From Mucilaginibacter sp. CSA2-8R (GTDB lineage Bacteria; Bacteroidota; Bacteroidia; Sphingobacteriales; Sphingobacteriaceae), in the NCBI RefSeq assembly GCF_038806765.1, contig NZ_CP152389.1, positions 4,154,001 through 4,218,000 on the forward strand: a DNA stretch of 64,000 bases, read 5' to 3'. Made by a program: the position numbers and the translations under genes. Every line of letters starts with the position of its first letter. Within the stretch, counting starts at the first letter, position 1. This document shows positions 8,891-17,807 of this stretch, one piece after another. The notes under the pieces are model-generated. The model searched no databases and was not told the DNA's origin. It worked only from the letters and a program-made list of their open reading frames with translations.

Positions 8891-10162
8891 CTACTTCGAA
8901 TTAAACAAATAGCCACTGTAAGCCAGCCCGGTGGCCACACTCCTAAAGTGATCTCCGGTGTTCAGCGCAGCTTCAGGAAAGCGGCTCTGGAATAGTTGCC
9001 GGATGCTCTTTACCTGGGAAGTTCCGCCCGTAAGAAACAAGCTGTCAATATCACCTGGAGCAATATGCTTATCCCTCATAAACTGGTCCAGGTAGTCTGC
9101 AATCCGACGAACCTCCTTACCGACAATAGACTCATACTCTGCCAACAGAACATCCTCTTCAATATCAATACCGAGTTGATGATACCTGAACACCGCTTGT
9201 TCATTGCCCGATAGTGAGATTTTGGCCTGCTCAATAGCCTGGAAGACGGAGTAGCCCAAGTTGTGCTCAATAAGCGTCATCAGGTTTTTAAACTTCGCGT
9301 CCTTGCCCGAAAAATAATAATAGTCCTCCAGTTCTTTTTGAATGCGCGGCCCGTTAAAGAAGTTCATTTGCTCCCAAGAACAGATCCGGCCAAAAAGCGA
9401 CTTGGGTACGGTTAAACGCTTACCCGGCGTGGCTTCATATTGGGTGTGTTTTCCAAAGTAAGGCGTTCCTCTTTCCCACATAAACGCCGCATCCAGGCTA
9501 TCGCCACCAACATAAATTCCGCCGGTAGCCATCATATCGCTTTTCCGGTCCTGGTAGTCTGCTTTCTGCGGATCCAAGGTCAGGTACGTAAAATCTGTTG
9601 TCCCACCGCCCAGATCGGCAACCAGTACCCGCTCCCTGCGCTTTAAAGTTCGTTCGTAAGCAAAGGCAGCGCCAATAGGTTCAAACTGGAAACGTACATC
9701 TTTAAACCCCGCCAGCGCGGCGGCTTTGCTTAGCCGGGTCTGCGCCAAGGTATCTTTTTGTAAACTGTCATCATCAAAATGAACCGGTCGCCCGATGACT
9801 GCCTTACGCACATCCTGACCCGTTAGGCGATCTGCCCGCATCTTAAGCTCTGAGAGGATGATTGCTACCAGTTCTGCAGCATTGTATCGGCGGTTTTGGA
9901 TACGCGTTTCGGTAAAGCTTGGCCGGGACAAAACCTGTTTCACAGATTTAATAAAGCGCCCCTTCATACCTTCGGCAAGGTAAGCGGCAATGGCTTCCTC
10001 ACCTACCACAAAGCTGGGCGATCCGTCCGCATTCCGGTGTTCGGCAAAGTAGATCAACGACGGAATCAGCAGTGTGTGCTCGATTTGCCGGGTGGTTTCG
10101 TTATAAATGGCCAGGGCCGAATTGGTTGTTCCGAAGTCAATGCCATATAAATAAGTATCCAT
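8891..10162 (-). CDS. Hsp70-family protein, YegD-like
   Basis: A 423-residue Hsp70/actin-fold ATPase close in size to E. coli YegD. The phosphate-1 motif YGIDFGTTNSALAIY is at residues 6-20, the phosphate-2 motif VADLGGGTTDFTYL lies near 180, and the adenosine motif LFLTGGTSQVKSIRQLF is near the C-terminus. The large insertion WMWERGTPYFGKH...SWEQMNFF is typical of this subgroup. The usual DnaK substrate-binding and lid domains are missing, so it probably works as a cytoplasmic nucleotide-dependent chaperone-like factor with an unknown client. It appears monocistronic. Confidence 0.85.
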   Translation of the reverse strand: MDTYLYGIDFGTTNSALAIYNETTRQIEHTLLIPSLIYFAEHRNADGSPSFVVGEEAIAAYLAEGMKGRFIKSVKQVLSRPSFTETRIQNRRYNAAELVAIILSELKMRADRLTGQDVRKAVIGRPVHFDDDSLQKDTLAQTRLSKAAALAGFKDVRFQFEPIGAAFAYERTLKRRERVLVADLGGGTTDFTYLTLDPQKADYQDRKSDMMATGGIYVGGDSLDAAFMWERGTPYFGKHTQYEATPGKRLTVPKSLFGRICSWEQMNFFNGPRIQKELEDYYYFSGKDAKFKNLMTLIEHNLGYSVFQAIEQAKISLSGNEQAVFRYHQLGIDIEEDVLLAEYESIVGKEVRRIADYLDQFMRDKHIAPGDIDSLFLTGGTSQVKSIRQLFQSRFPEAALNTGDHFRSVATGLAYSGYLFNSK

Positions 10163-10687
10163 ATGCGGGTGCTGTACAGGGGTAAAAAGTAAACGGGGCT
10201 GCGAAACTAAAAAATCTTGGTGAAATTGCAGCCTCCTTCTGCAATTGCCTTAAAATATACAGACAAGTATTCCCCTTTTGTATTTTGAATCAAGCCATTG
10301 ATTTAACCCTGCGTATGCCCTCCGGAGGTGGCAAAACTTCTCCTGGCACAAACCGATATTTACAGCATGTTAAAAAATAGTAGCATATAAGAAAACAACC
10401 TGTACTATGGTGCAGATTGTTCAAGTTAAAGCTAATCCTTAAAAACCGTTCATCCCTCCTGATACTGAAGTTTGTTCGCCGGTAAATCGTTTTCACTACC
10501 TTTCAGCAGCTTCATGGCTCAAAGCAAAATTGCCAAACATTTTGCACCAGCCGGGGCAAAATGTTTGGCAATAGCTACACGTATACCTTAAATGCACAAT
10601 TACCACAGCAACCTTATTAATTAAACTATTTATTTGAATAAGATTTTAGAATTTACAGAAAGGATGTGAGTTTAAGACTGACAGGGA
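10163..10687. other. Intergenic region with terminator
   Basis: A 525-bp gap upstream of the Hsp70-like gene and downstream of the SDR gene, both on the minus strand. The promoter of the Hsp70-like gene should lie within about 150 bp of 10162. The only strong structure is the hairpin at 10529-10572. I see no coding potential. Confidence 0.5.
10529..10572 (-). terminator. Intrinsic terminator of the SDR gene
   Basis: A 17-bp perfect stem (10529-10545 with 10556-10572) around a GC-containing 10-nt loop. On the minus strand it is followed by TTTTGCTTT. It sits about 116 bp after the stop of the minus-strand SDR gene (10688). Confidence 0.75.
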
Positions 10688-11440
10688 TTACTTAGCCAGG
10701 TAAGTCATCCCACCATCAACAATAAGTTCGGCACCCAGCATAAACGAAGAATCATCAGAAGCCAGGAATACCGCTGTTTTACCGATGTCTGATGGTTGCC
10801 CGATTCTGCCTATGGGCATTGTACCTGCAAAATGTTGTTTTACAGCTTCAATCTGTTCGGCCGGAACAAACTTGTCAAAAGCAGGGGTATCTGTAGTACC
10901 TGGCGTAATTACGTTAACCCTTATTTTTCTTGCTAACAGGTCGTTGGAGAAACTTTTGGCCAAAAATATCACGGCGGCTTTTGCAGCACCGTAAAGCCCG
11001 AATGATGGATAGGCCCGATGAGCGGCATTTGACCCGATCAGGATGATGGAACCACCATCAGACATGTATGGCAACGCTTTCTGAACAGTGAAGTAAACGC
11101 TTTTCAAATTAAGATCCATCGTCTTATTATAATCAGCTTCGCTTACATCTGCTACAGTTCCGGTAGTGCCGGCACCTGCATTGGCCACTAATACGTCTAT
11201 TTTACCAAACTTTTCAGCTGTATCTTTAAACGCCCTTTCCAGGTCGGCAAGGCTGGTCACATCTGCATTAATAGAGATAAAATTACCTCCGAGCTGAGAT
11301 GCGGCATGGGTTAAAGTTTTTTGATTTCTGCCAATAATGGTTCCGATGCCGCCTTCGTCATAAAACGCTTCGGCAATACCAAATCCGATACCGCTATTGC
11401 CACCTGTAATAACGGCGACTTTGTTCTTTAATTTGCTCAT
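10688..11440 (-). CDS. Short-chain dehydrogenase/reductase (classical SDR)
   Basis: A 250-residue NAD(P)-dependent oxidoreductase of the FabG-like classical SDR type. It shows the cofactor motif TGGNSGIGFG at about 12-21, NAGAG near 88, the catalytic Ser in IGSNAA, the Tyr-Lys pair in LYGAAKAAV and the C-terminal LIVDGGMTYL. The usual downstream PG motif is present (VITPGTTDTPAF). The substrate cannot be predicted. It is transcribed with the same polarity as the Crp/Fnr-type gene 90 bp upstream and may be controlled by it or by its effector. Confidence 0.88.
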   Translation of the reverse strand: MSKLKNKVAVITGGNSGIGFGIAEAFYDEGGIGTIIGRNQKTLTHAASQLGGNFISINADVTSLADLERAFKDTAEKFGKIDVLVANAGAGTTGTVADVSEADYNKTMDLNLKSVYFTVQKALPYMSDGGSIILIGSNAAHRAYPSFGLYGAAKAAVIFLAKSFSNDLLARKIRVNVITPGTTDTPAFDKFVPAEQIEAVKQHFAGTMPIGRIGQPSDIGKTAVFLASDDSSFMLGAELIVDGGMTYLAK

Positions 11441-11530
11441 GATCTTTCGTATTTAATTTACTCAAAGATGTAGCTTGCAACGAAGCTGCATCTTACCATA
11501 AGTCATTAAATACGCTTACCAAAGATCAAT

Positions 11531-12118
11531 TTACTTTAAAGAGCTCTTTCTGATCCGGCTCAAACTTTCCGGCGTTAAGCCGAGATAAGATGCGATCAAA
11601 TTTTGCGGAAACCGCTGCAAAAAGTGGGGATAATCATGAACAAGTTCCTGAAAACGTTCTTCGCCGGTTTGACTGATAGACGATTGGGTTCTCTTTTGTA
11701 CGGCGATAGTATAGTTTTGACTGAGTACGTTTTGCATTGCAGAAAATGCAGGGATAGGCTTGATAAATTCTTCAACAACGTCGTGAGTAATTTGTAAAAT
11801 CTCCATATCCTCAAGCGCTTCAATATTAAAACGGCTTGGTATTTTTTTATAAAAACTTTCAAAGTCAACCAGCCACCAAGTCTCTACGCTCAGTTTTAAG
11901 ATGTGCTCATGCCCCTTCTCATCTACTGTAAACGTTTTTGCAGCACCTTTCACAATAAAGCCGGTATACTTACAAACATCTCCTTCCTGCAAAAAAAATT
12001 GCCGCTTTCGGATTCGTTTTGGTTTAAAGTGTGTCACAAACAATTGTTTTTCTTCCGCTGAAAGCTTCAAGCCGGATAGCTCTTCGACATACTGGTAAAG
12101 GACTTCGAAATTGGACAT
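11531..12118 (-). CDS. Crp/Fnr-family transcriptional regulator
   Basis: A 195-residue protein with an N-terminal cyclic-nucleotide-binding-like barrel (RKRQFFLQEGDVCKYTGFIVKG near 36-57) and a C-terminal helix-turn-helix (LIASYLGLTPESLSRIRKS near 173-191). No iron-sulphur Cys cluster of the Fnr type is evident. Proteins of this size are very common in Bacteroidota and often regulate a neighbouring reductase. The SDR gene 90 bp downstream and the divergent alcohol dehydrogenase gene are the likely targets, by position only. Confidence 0.85.
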   Translation of the reverse strand: MSNFEVLYQYVEELSGLKLSAEEKQLFVTHFKPKRIRKRQFFLQEGDVCKYTGFIVKGAAKTFTVDEKGHEHILKLSVETWWLVDFESFYKKIPSRFNIEALEDMEILQITHDVVEEFIKPIPAFSAMQNVLSQNYTIAVQKRTQSSISQTGEERFQELVHDYPHFLQRFPQNLIASYLGLTPESLSRIRKSSLK

Positions 12119-12426
12119 TTTTTAAATATAGTAGATCATATCAAAAATATATCTTCCTGATCAATATTTGCTCATTTTAGTCTTTTCTATTTAAAAGCAA
12201 TGGCTACAAATTGCTGTCACATATTAAAAATACTTTTAGCAACCCTTTAAATGACGTGGAATTGAGCCAACCTTATTATTTATAAAATTATAGCAATGTT
12301 ATCATAAATACTCAATTACGCTAGTTGACTAAAAAATCATAAATATTAACAAAGGATTAATAATTTAAAAATAAAAGAAAACCATACCACTTTCAGGAAT
12401 GTTCTATACCAAAAAAGGAGGTAATC
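12119..12426. other. Divergent promoter region between the Crp/Fnr gene and the alcohol dehydrogenase gene
   Basis: A 308-bp AT-rich gap between divergent genes, without an ORF of interest. Its right end carries the perfect ribosome-binding site described next. A regulator site for the Crp/Fnr-like protein would be expected here, but I could not pick out a convincing dyad. Confidence 0.45.
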
Positions 12427-12427
12427 A
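12413..12427 (+). promoter_or_regulatory. Perfect Shine-Dalgarno sequence for the alcohol dehydrogenase gene
   Basis: AAAAGGAGGT ends at 12422 and is followed by AATC and the ATG at 12427, so GGAGG lies five bases before the start. This fixes the start at 12427 rather than the internal ATG at 12436. A full anti-SD match is uncommon in Bacteroidota, whose genes mostly start on AT-rich leaders, and it suggests high translation when the gene is switched on. Confidence 0.75.
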
Positions 12428-13587
12428 TGTTAGCAATGAATTACCGGGGCCCTTTCAGGATCAGGGCCGACCGGGATAAGCCCACCCCCCAAATTGAACA
12501 CCCTTTTGATGCAATTGTACGAGTCACGCGGTCATTGATCTGCGGATCGGATCTTCACTTGTACCATGGTATGGTACCGGACACCCGGGTTGGGATGACT
12601 TTTGGTCATGAATTTACTGGTGTTGTAGAAGAAGTGGGATCGGGAGTACAGAAACTTAAAGTAGGCGACCGCGTGTTGGTACCGTTTAACATTGCCTGCG
12701 GTACATGCCCATTTTGTAAGCAGGAGTTATACGGTAACTGCCATGAGTCCAATCCGGAAGCTACGGCCGTAGGCGGCTTTTTTGGCTATGCACACATTGC
12801 AGGGGGCTATGATGGCGGGCAGGCAGAGTATGTTCGTGTTCCTTTTGCCGATGTGAGCCCCACTGTTATTCCGGAAGGGATGGACATTGAGGATGCCGTT
12901 TTGTTAACAGATGTTGTACCCACAGGCTACCAGGCTGCCGAAATGGGTGGTATCCAAAAAGGCGACACGGTGGTTGTTTTTGGTGCCGGGCCGGTAGGTA
13001 TTATGGCAGCCAGGTGCGCATGGCTGTTTGGTGCCGGCCGGGTAATTGTGATCGACCATTTAGATTACCGGCTTGAGTTTGTTAAAAACTATGCTTACTG
13101 CGAAGCTTATAACTTCAAAGACATGGACGACCCGGTGGTATTTATTAAAAAACAAACGGATTGGTTTGGTGCTGATGTATGTATTGACGCGGTAGGGTGT
13201 GATGCATCTGGTAGTGCTATGCAAACTATTACCGGTAAGAAGCTGCTCTTACAGGCAGGCTCAGCTACGGCATTGCACTGGGCTATCAATTCAGTTAAAA
13301 AGGGAGGCATCGTTTCTGTAATTGGTGTTTATGGTCCGCCATTTAACATGGTGCCCATGGGAAGCTTGATGAATAAGGGAATTACACTGCGTACTAATCA
13401 GGCTTCGGTTAAAAGGTTACTGCCTAAACTGATTGATCATGTGATGGCAGGCAGGTTAAATCCTAAAGGCATTATTACCCACCGTTTGCCGCTTGAAGAA
13501 ATTTCGGATGCTTATCATATATTTTCTGCTAAGCGGGATAATTGCATTAAACCACTTTTAATTCCACCAAGAGCCGCACTGGCTTAA
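12427..13587 (+). CDS. Zinc-dependent alcohol dehydrogenase, glutathione-independent formaldehyde dehydrogenase-like
   Basis: A 386-residue medium-chain dehydrogenase. Catalytic zinc ligands are visible in ICGSDLHLYHG (Cys near 38) and FGHEFTG (His-Glu near 61-62). The structural-zinc loop CGTCPFCKQELYGNC and the nucleotide motif VFGAGPVGIMAAR are intact. The long insert NPEATAVGGFFGYAHIAGGYDGGQAEYVRVP is characteristic of formaldehyde-dehydrogenase-like members that bind NAD tightly. A role in aldehyde detoxification or dismutation is likely. The downstream 177-residue gene starts 11 bp after the stop, so the pair is an operon. Confidence 0.88.
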   Translation: MLAMNYRGPFRIRADRDKPTPQIEHPFDAIVRVTRSLICGSDLHLYHGMVPDTRVGMTFGHEFTGVVEEVGSGVQKLKVGDRVLVPFNIACGTCPFCKQELYGNCHESNPEATAVGGFFGYAHIAGGYDGGQAEYVRVPFADVSPTVIPEGMDIEDAVLLTDVVPTGYQAAEMGGIQKGDTVVVFGAGPVGIMAARCAWLFGAGRVIVIDHLDYRLEFVKNYAYCEAYNFKDMDDPVVFIKKQTDWFGADVCIDAVGCDASGSAMQTITGKKLLLQAGSATALHWAINSVKKGGIVSVIGVYGPPFNMVPMGSLMNKGITLRTNQASVKRLLPKLIDHVMAGRLNPKGIITHRLPLEEISDAYHIFSAKRDNCIKPLLIPPRAALA

Positions 13588-13598
13588 ACAATACGGTT

Positions 13599-14132
13599 AT
13601 GGAAAAAACGAAGAAAGAGCCGGTTCAAATTTCCGGCATAGACAGAAAGATAGCAAATGCTCCTAAAGATCACATCCCCGGTTGGGGCATGGATGCCGAT
13701 CCCGAAAACGACCCAACCTATCCGATGAAGCACTGGAATGGTGCCGATTACGAGCGCATCAATTATGAAAAGCCTCCTCAGCAACAGCTCAAAATGGAGG
13801 TATTGCACTCTATCGAACGCCCTGGGGTTACCCGGGTGTTTGGCACCTCCACTCCACCCACTGGGTTAAGCGGAAGCATCAGACGCTGGGCTTATAAATA
13901 TAGCGAAGCAACTACTGCGCACTGGATGGGACTGATACTGGCCGATCGTGTAAATTCGGTAGAAGGTATCATTGATGATTTTGCACACGGAACCGTACCT
14001 AATGTTTTTAAAGAACGTGGCTGGTCGGCGGAGTGGAAGTACAACAGGCTTGGATTCATCAAAAGCTTAGCAACCGGTGTTTTGGTAAGCACTGCTATTA
14101 TTGCTTTATATACTAACAAATCTAAAAAATAA
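13599..14132 (+). CDS. Conserved hypothetical protein with C-terminal membrane segment
   Basis: A 177-residue protein I do not recognise. The N-terminal half is hydrophilic and rich in Asp, Pro and Trp (PGWGMDADPENDPTYPMKHW), the middle contains RRWAYKYSEATTAHWMGLILADRVN, and a single hydrophobic helix lies near the C-terminus (SLATGVLVSTAIIALY), followed by a basic tail, suggesting a tail-anchored protein facing the cytoplasm. There is no signal peptide. It is cotranscribed with the alcohol dehydrogenase and ends at a clear terminator, so it probably assists or localises that enzyme or shares its stress signal. Confidence 0.75.
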   Translation: MEKTKKEPVQISGIDRKIANAPKDHIPGWGMDADPENDPTYPMKHWNGADYERINYEKPPQQQLKMEVLHSIERPGVTRVFGTSTPPTGLSGSIRRWAYKYSEATTAHWMGLILADRVNSVEGIIDDFAHGTVPNVFKERGWSAEWKYNRLGFIKSLATGVLVSTAIIALYTNKSKK

Positions 14133-14585
14133 CACTAATGAACACTGAAAGCAACGCAAACTACATTGCTTTCAGTGTTCATTTACATGCCTTTAAATAA
14201 TTATAATAAGTTGTCTATCGCAACATATTAATTATTGATGTGGCAGCCGTAAGTAAAATATTATTTAAGGCATTATACTTAAAAAACTGGTTGTTAACTT
14301 AAGCAATGCCCCCATTGCAACTATCGGTATCCTAAAGGACTATATCTAATACCAAGCGTAATTACTGCTGCAAATATATTCTGATTAAAACCACGTATTA
14401 TAGCAGCAAATTGCAGCAGCTTTGCCCTGGGGCAACAAAAATGAGTTGTAGAGATTCGTAAACTAATTTGATTTTATATGGATGATTGTACAATAAACGA
14501 TTTAAAGCTGTGTAGAAAATAACTAATACTTAAAATCTCAGGTGATAAATATGTATATTTAAAACTTATAGTTGTAAACCTGAAG
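14133..14585. other. Intergenic region with terminator and PAS-gene promoter
   Basis: A 453-bp gap. The first 50 bp are the terminator of the alcohol dehydrogenase operon. The rest is AT-rich and should hold the promoter of the PAS sensor gene at 14586. I see no further ORF or repeat. Confidence 0.5.
14137..14183 (+). terminator. Intrinsic terminator of the alcohol dehydrogenase operon
   Basis: An 18-bp perfect stem (14137-14154 with 14166-14183) around an 11-nt loop, starting five bases after the stop of the 177-residue gene. The stem is not followed by a pure T-run, but its 3' arm is T-rich and its position is ideal. Confidence 0.75.
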
Positions 14586-16109
14586 ATGCTAAAACTATGT
14601 CTGCGCCGATTGATTAATCGGACGCCTCTGCTTTTCATGATTGCAGCTGTCATCAGCTGGACTCTGTTGACCGATCAGCTAATTAACCACCTGGCGGTAT
14701 CGGTAGGTACAATCTATCAGCAAATGCTACGGCTTCTGGCTAATTTTTTAGGCTTATTAGCTGGTAGTTTAATCCTGTACCGCTGGACTGGTTTAAAATT
14801 CAGCAATGTCCGTAAAACCCGGGATGAGTATCGCCGCTTACTGGAAGAAATTCCGGTCCCGATATTCATTTTCGACAGCCGGGATTTTCGCGTCTTGGCC
14901 GCTAATATTGCTGCTACGTGCCAATATGGCTACAGCCGGGAAGAGTTTTTGCAAATGAAGATTACCGACATACGCCCGCAGGCGGATGTTCCGGCTTTTT
15001 TAAAAGCTGTACAACAAGTTCAGGGCAGCTATACAAATATGGGCCGCTGGCTGCACTACAAAAAAAACGGCGATACTTTTTATGTTCGTGTCTTTTCTCA
15101 CCGAACCTTTTTTGAAGGTTTAGAAGTGAACCAATGCGTAGTGATTGACATTGATAAAAAGGTGCGTACTGAGATGCAACTGGCAGAAAAAACCGGTGAG
15201 CTTGAAAATGTGCTCGAAAGCATGAGTGATGCCTTCTATACGGTTGACCGCGACTGGAACTTTACTTACATAAATAAAAAGTATGAACAAGTACAGGGGC
15301 GCGACCGGGAAAAACTATTAGGCAAAAATGTTTGGGAACTTTTTCCTTACGGAAAAGAACTTCGTTATTTTAGAGAGTATAGCCGGGCCATGCGTGACCA
15401 GGTAAGTGTACATTTTGAAGAATTTAATACATTTAATGGCATGTGGGTGTCGGCCAGCGCTTACCCTATTAAAAGTGGATTGGCTATTTATTTCCGTGAT
15501 ATTACGGAAGAAAAGCTGATGCGCGAAAAAATAGCCATGGATGGTAGAAACCTGCGAGCTATTTTGAATAACACCCGCGATTTGATTTGGTCGGTAGACT
15601 GTGCGTTCAATATCATTACGGGTAACGAAGCATTTTGGACCAGGGTAGAAAAGCTAACCGGAAAACGGCCGGACACGATCAAAAACGCAGATTTTGAACA
15701 GGAAATTTTGCAGCCCATACTGGACAGTTATCGTCGCGCGTTTAAAGGCGAAGCTTTCTTCACGGTTCGCGAGCGGGAGCTGGATGGGAAGAAATATTTT
15801 GAAGAGTTAAGCTTTAACCCAATTCTGGATGAGCAGCAACAGGTGACCGGGGTGAATTGCTTTTTACGGGACATCACCGCCCAGCGTGAACATTTAGAGC
15901 AAATCGAGAGACAAAACGAAAAGCTTCGGGAAATTGCCTGGATACAATCCCATCATCTGCGTGTTCCGGTAGCTAATATATTAGGGCTCTCGGAGCTTAT
16001 TCAGTCAGACTGTTCAATAGAAGAAGAACTTATCCCTATGTTTTGTGCAGAGGCCAAGCGGCTGGATCATATGATCAGAAAAATCACCAAGCTAACCGAA
16101 GATTTGTAG
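14586..16109 (+). CDS. Membrane multi-PAS sensor ending at a DHp (HisKA-like) domain
   Basis: A 507-residue protein with two N-terminal membrane helices (about 17-37 and 48-66), then three PAS domains (about 84-190, 200-305 and 325-435; for example PIFIFDSRDFRVLAAN, DAFYTVDRDWNFTYIN, DLIWSVDCAFNIITGN). After a short coiled linker comes a DHp helix with the motif IAWIQSHHLRVPVANILGL, where the second His of HHLR is the likely phosphoacceptor. The protein stops at KITKLTEDL, before any ATP-binding HATPase_c domain. The stop is in a normal context and no HATPase fragment follows, so this looks like a natural architecture rather than an obvious truncation. It would need another kinase's catalytic domain, or could act as a phosphotransfer or scaffold protein. 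Confidence 0.85.
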   Translation: MLKLCLRRLINRTPLLFMIAAVISWTLLTDQLINHLAVSVGTIYQQMLRLLANFLGLLAGSLILYRWTGLKFSNVRKTRDEYRRLLEEIPVPIFIFDSRDFRVLAANIAATCQYGYSREEFLQMKITDIRPQADVPAFLKAVQQVQGSYTNMGRWLHYKKNGDTFYVRVFSHRTFFEGLEVNQCVVIDIDKKVRTEMQLAEKTGELENVLESMSDAFYTVDRDWNFTYINKKYEQVQGRDREKLLGKNVWELFPYGKELRYFREYSRAMRDQVSVHFEEFNTFNGMWVSASAYPIKSGLAIYFRDITEEKLMREKIAMDGRNLRAILNNTRDLIWSVDCAFNIITGNEAFWTRVEKLTGKRPDTIKNADFEQEILQPILDSYRRAFKGEAFFTVRERELDGKKYFEELSFNPILDEQQQVTGVNCFLRDITAQREHLEQIERQNEKLREIAWIQSHHLRVPVANILGLSELIQSDCSIEEELIPMFCAEAKRLDHMIRKITKLTEDL

Positions 16110-16320
16110 CAAAAGTTTAATTGCACCTAAAAGCCCGGCCAAAAACACATTCGCGTGCTTTTACGGGCCGAGCTTTAAGAGCATTGTTTATCATTACACC
16201 TAAAAAAGAGATCTGGATTTTTTAAATTAAAGTATCGTTACAAGGCTGGCCGAAAAAGCATTACACAGATTGTCATTTCGGCTACAGGCCTAAATTATGT
16301 CACCCCATAACTATTGGAAG

Positions 16321-17787
16321 TTATTTAATGGATACCTGTGTTGAGTTATTTTGAAATACATCCTGCTTTTTTGCTACAGTTTGGTTGACTTTTAGTCCGT
16401 TAAATTTGGCATCATGTACGTCATCTAATACTACAGGCACCCTAAAATCTTTTTTATCATTACTTATTTTGATATTATTAAATTCCAGCCCCGTTGCATG
16501 CTTTACAAACATCCCCCAGGCAGGCAGTTCTTTAAACATCGAAAAGTCGGGATATTTATTAGATATTTCCGGAATGGTGTTGAGCTTGTTTAAGGGCACA
16601 TTTGCAAAAAATGCATTGCCGCCGCCCGGGTGTTTAACTTCAATATTATTCAACTTTACATTTTTAATGATACAATTAGGAACGCCGCTGATGATAATAC
16701 CCGGCGATACGTTACGGGGCATATCCTCAATCGGGCCTTCATACTCGTAACCGGCATCAGGCTTACCCGCCGGTATTTCTGCGTAAACGTTACTAATTGT
16801 TACATTATTAAAACGGCTGCCTTTCGCAAAACGCTCCCCGGTACGCAAAAATATAGCGTTGCCGGTGTTATAACTTTGCAAACTATCCACCACAATATTT
16901 TCAATATACCCCCCATCAACCGCCTCTAAAGCTAAGGCAGAACGATAGGTATCATACACCTTGTTGTTAATGATCCGGATGTCACTAAAACCTCCGCGCG
17001 ATACCGTACCAAACTTAATACCGTTGGCACTGCTGCGCACTGTATTATTGCTAATCAAAATATTTTTACATACGTGCTTAGCGTTATGCGATTTAAGGCA
17101 GATACAATCATCAGCAGCATCAAAAAACGAATTGGTAATAGATACATCTTCGCAATCAATAATATCTACGCCGTCTTCGTTCCAATAGTCCTTGTTATCC
17201 ACGTAAACACTATCCATTTTCATGTTTTTGCATTGGTCGTAAGTTTGATTCCAGCTGGCGGAATTTTTAAGCATAATACCCTTAATCAGTACATTGTTAC
17301 AACGCAAAAAGCTGATATTCATAGCTCTTGTTTCAACCTCAGGTCTTCCGCTCCTGAATTTATCTTTGATCAAACCTTTGTTTATGATCTCGATCACGTT
17401 ACGGGCAACGGCTTTACCCTGCCCGTCAATCATCCCCCGGCCGGTAATGCCTATATTTTCCTGGTCAATGGCAAAGATGAGTGCTGTTAGCTCATGCTGG
17501 TCGTAATCAAAGGGGTTTAATGATCCCATCAGCACAGCACCCTCTTCCAGCTGAATGGTGACGTTTGATTTGAGGTAGATGCTACCCGTTAAGTAACGGC
17601 CCACATGAAATACCAATCGCCCGCCACCGTTTTTGTTGATGTAATCTATCGCGAACTGAATAGAGCGCGTGTTAAGGCCCAACCCGTCAGAGTGTATACC
17701 GAACATCGTAGCCAGGTAGTCTTTAGCAAACAATTGCGGTGACGACAAGCAAAAAAATGCGATGAGTAAATATTTTATAAATTTCAT
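16321..17787 (-). CDS. GH28 polygalacturonase-like secreted protein
   Basis: A 488-residue right-handed beta-helix enzyme with signal peptide MKFIKYLLIAFFCLSSPQLFA. GH28 hallmarks: GVDIIDCEDVSITNSFFDAADDCICLKS holds the catalytic Asp residues, followed by the substrate-loop region GIKFGTVSRGGFSDI. Canonical polygalacturonases have NTDG and GHG at these places; here they read NEDG and SRG, so activity on plain polygalacturonate is uncertain and a modified uronide is possible. It is the last gene of the 11-gene operon that starts at 32288, 20 bp after the GH106 gene. Confidence 0.8.
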   Translation of the reverse strand: MKFIKYLLIAFFCLSSPQLFAKDYLATMFGIHSDGLGLNTRSIQFAIDYINKNGGGRLVFHVGRYLTGSIYLKSNVTIQLEEGAVLMGSLNPFDYDQHELTALIFAIDQENIGITGRGMIDGQGKAVARNVIEIINKGLIKDKFRSGRPEVETRAMNISFLRCNNVLIKGIMLKNSASWNQTYDQCKNMKMDSVYVDNKDYWNEDGVDIIDCEDVSITNSFFDAADDCICLKSHNAKHVCKNILISNNTVRSSANGIKFGTVSRGGFSDIRIINNKVYDTYRSALALEAVDGGYIENIVVDSLQSYNTGNAIFLRTGERFAKGSRFNNVTISNVYAEIPAGKPDAGYEYEGPIEDMPRNVSPGIIISGVPNCIIKNVKLNNIEVKHPGGGNAFFANVPLNKLNTIPEISNKYPDFSMFKELPAWGMFVKHATGLEFNNIKISNDKKDFRVPVVLDDVHDAKFNGLKVNQTVAKKQDVFQNNSTQVSIK

Positions 17788-17807
17788 TCGATTATATATT
17801 ACAAGTT

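Noticed and set aside
16130..16176. Imperfect hairpin between the PAS gene and the GH28 gene
   Set aside because: An 11-bp stem with a mismatch, a 25-nt loop and no T-run. It could terminate either convergent transcript, but the evidence is too weak to annotate.
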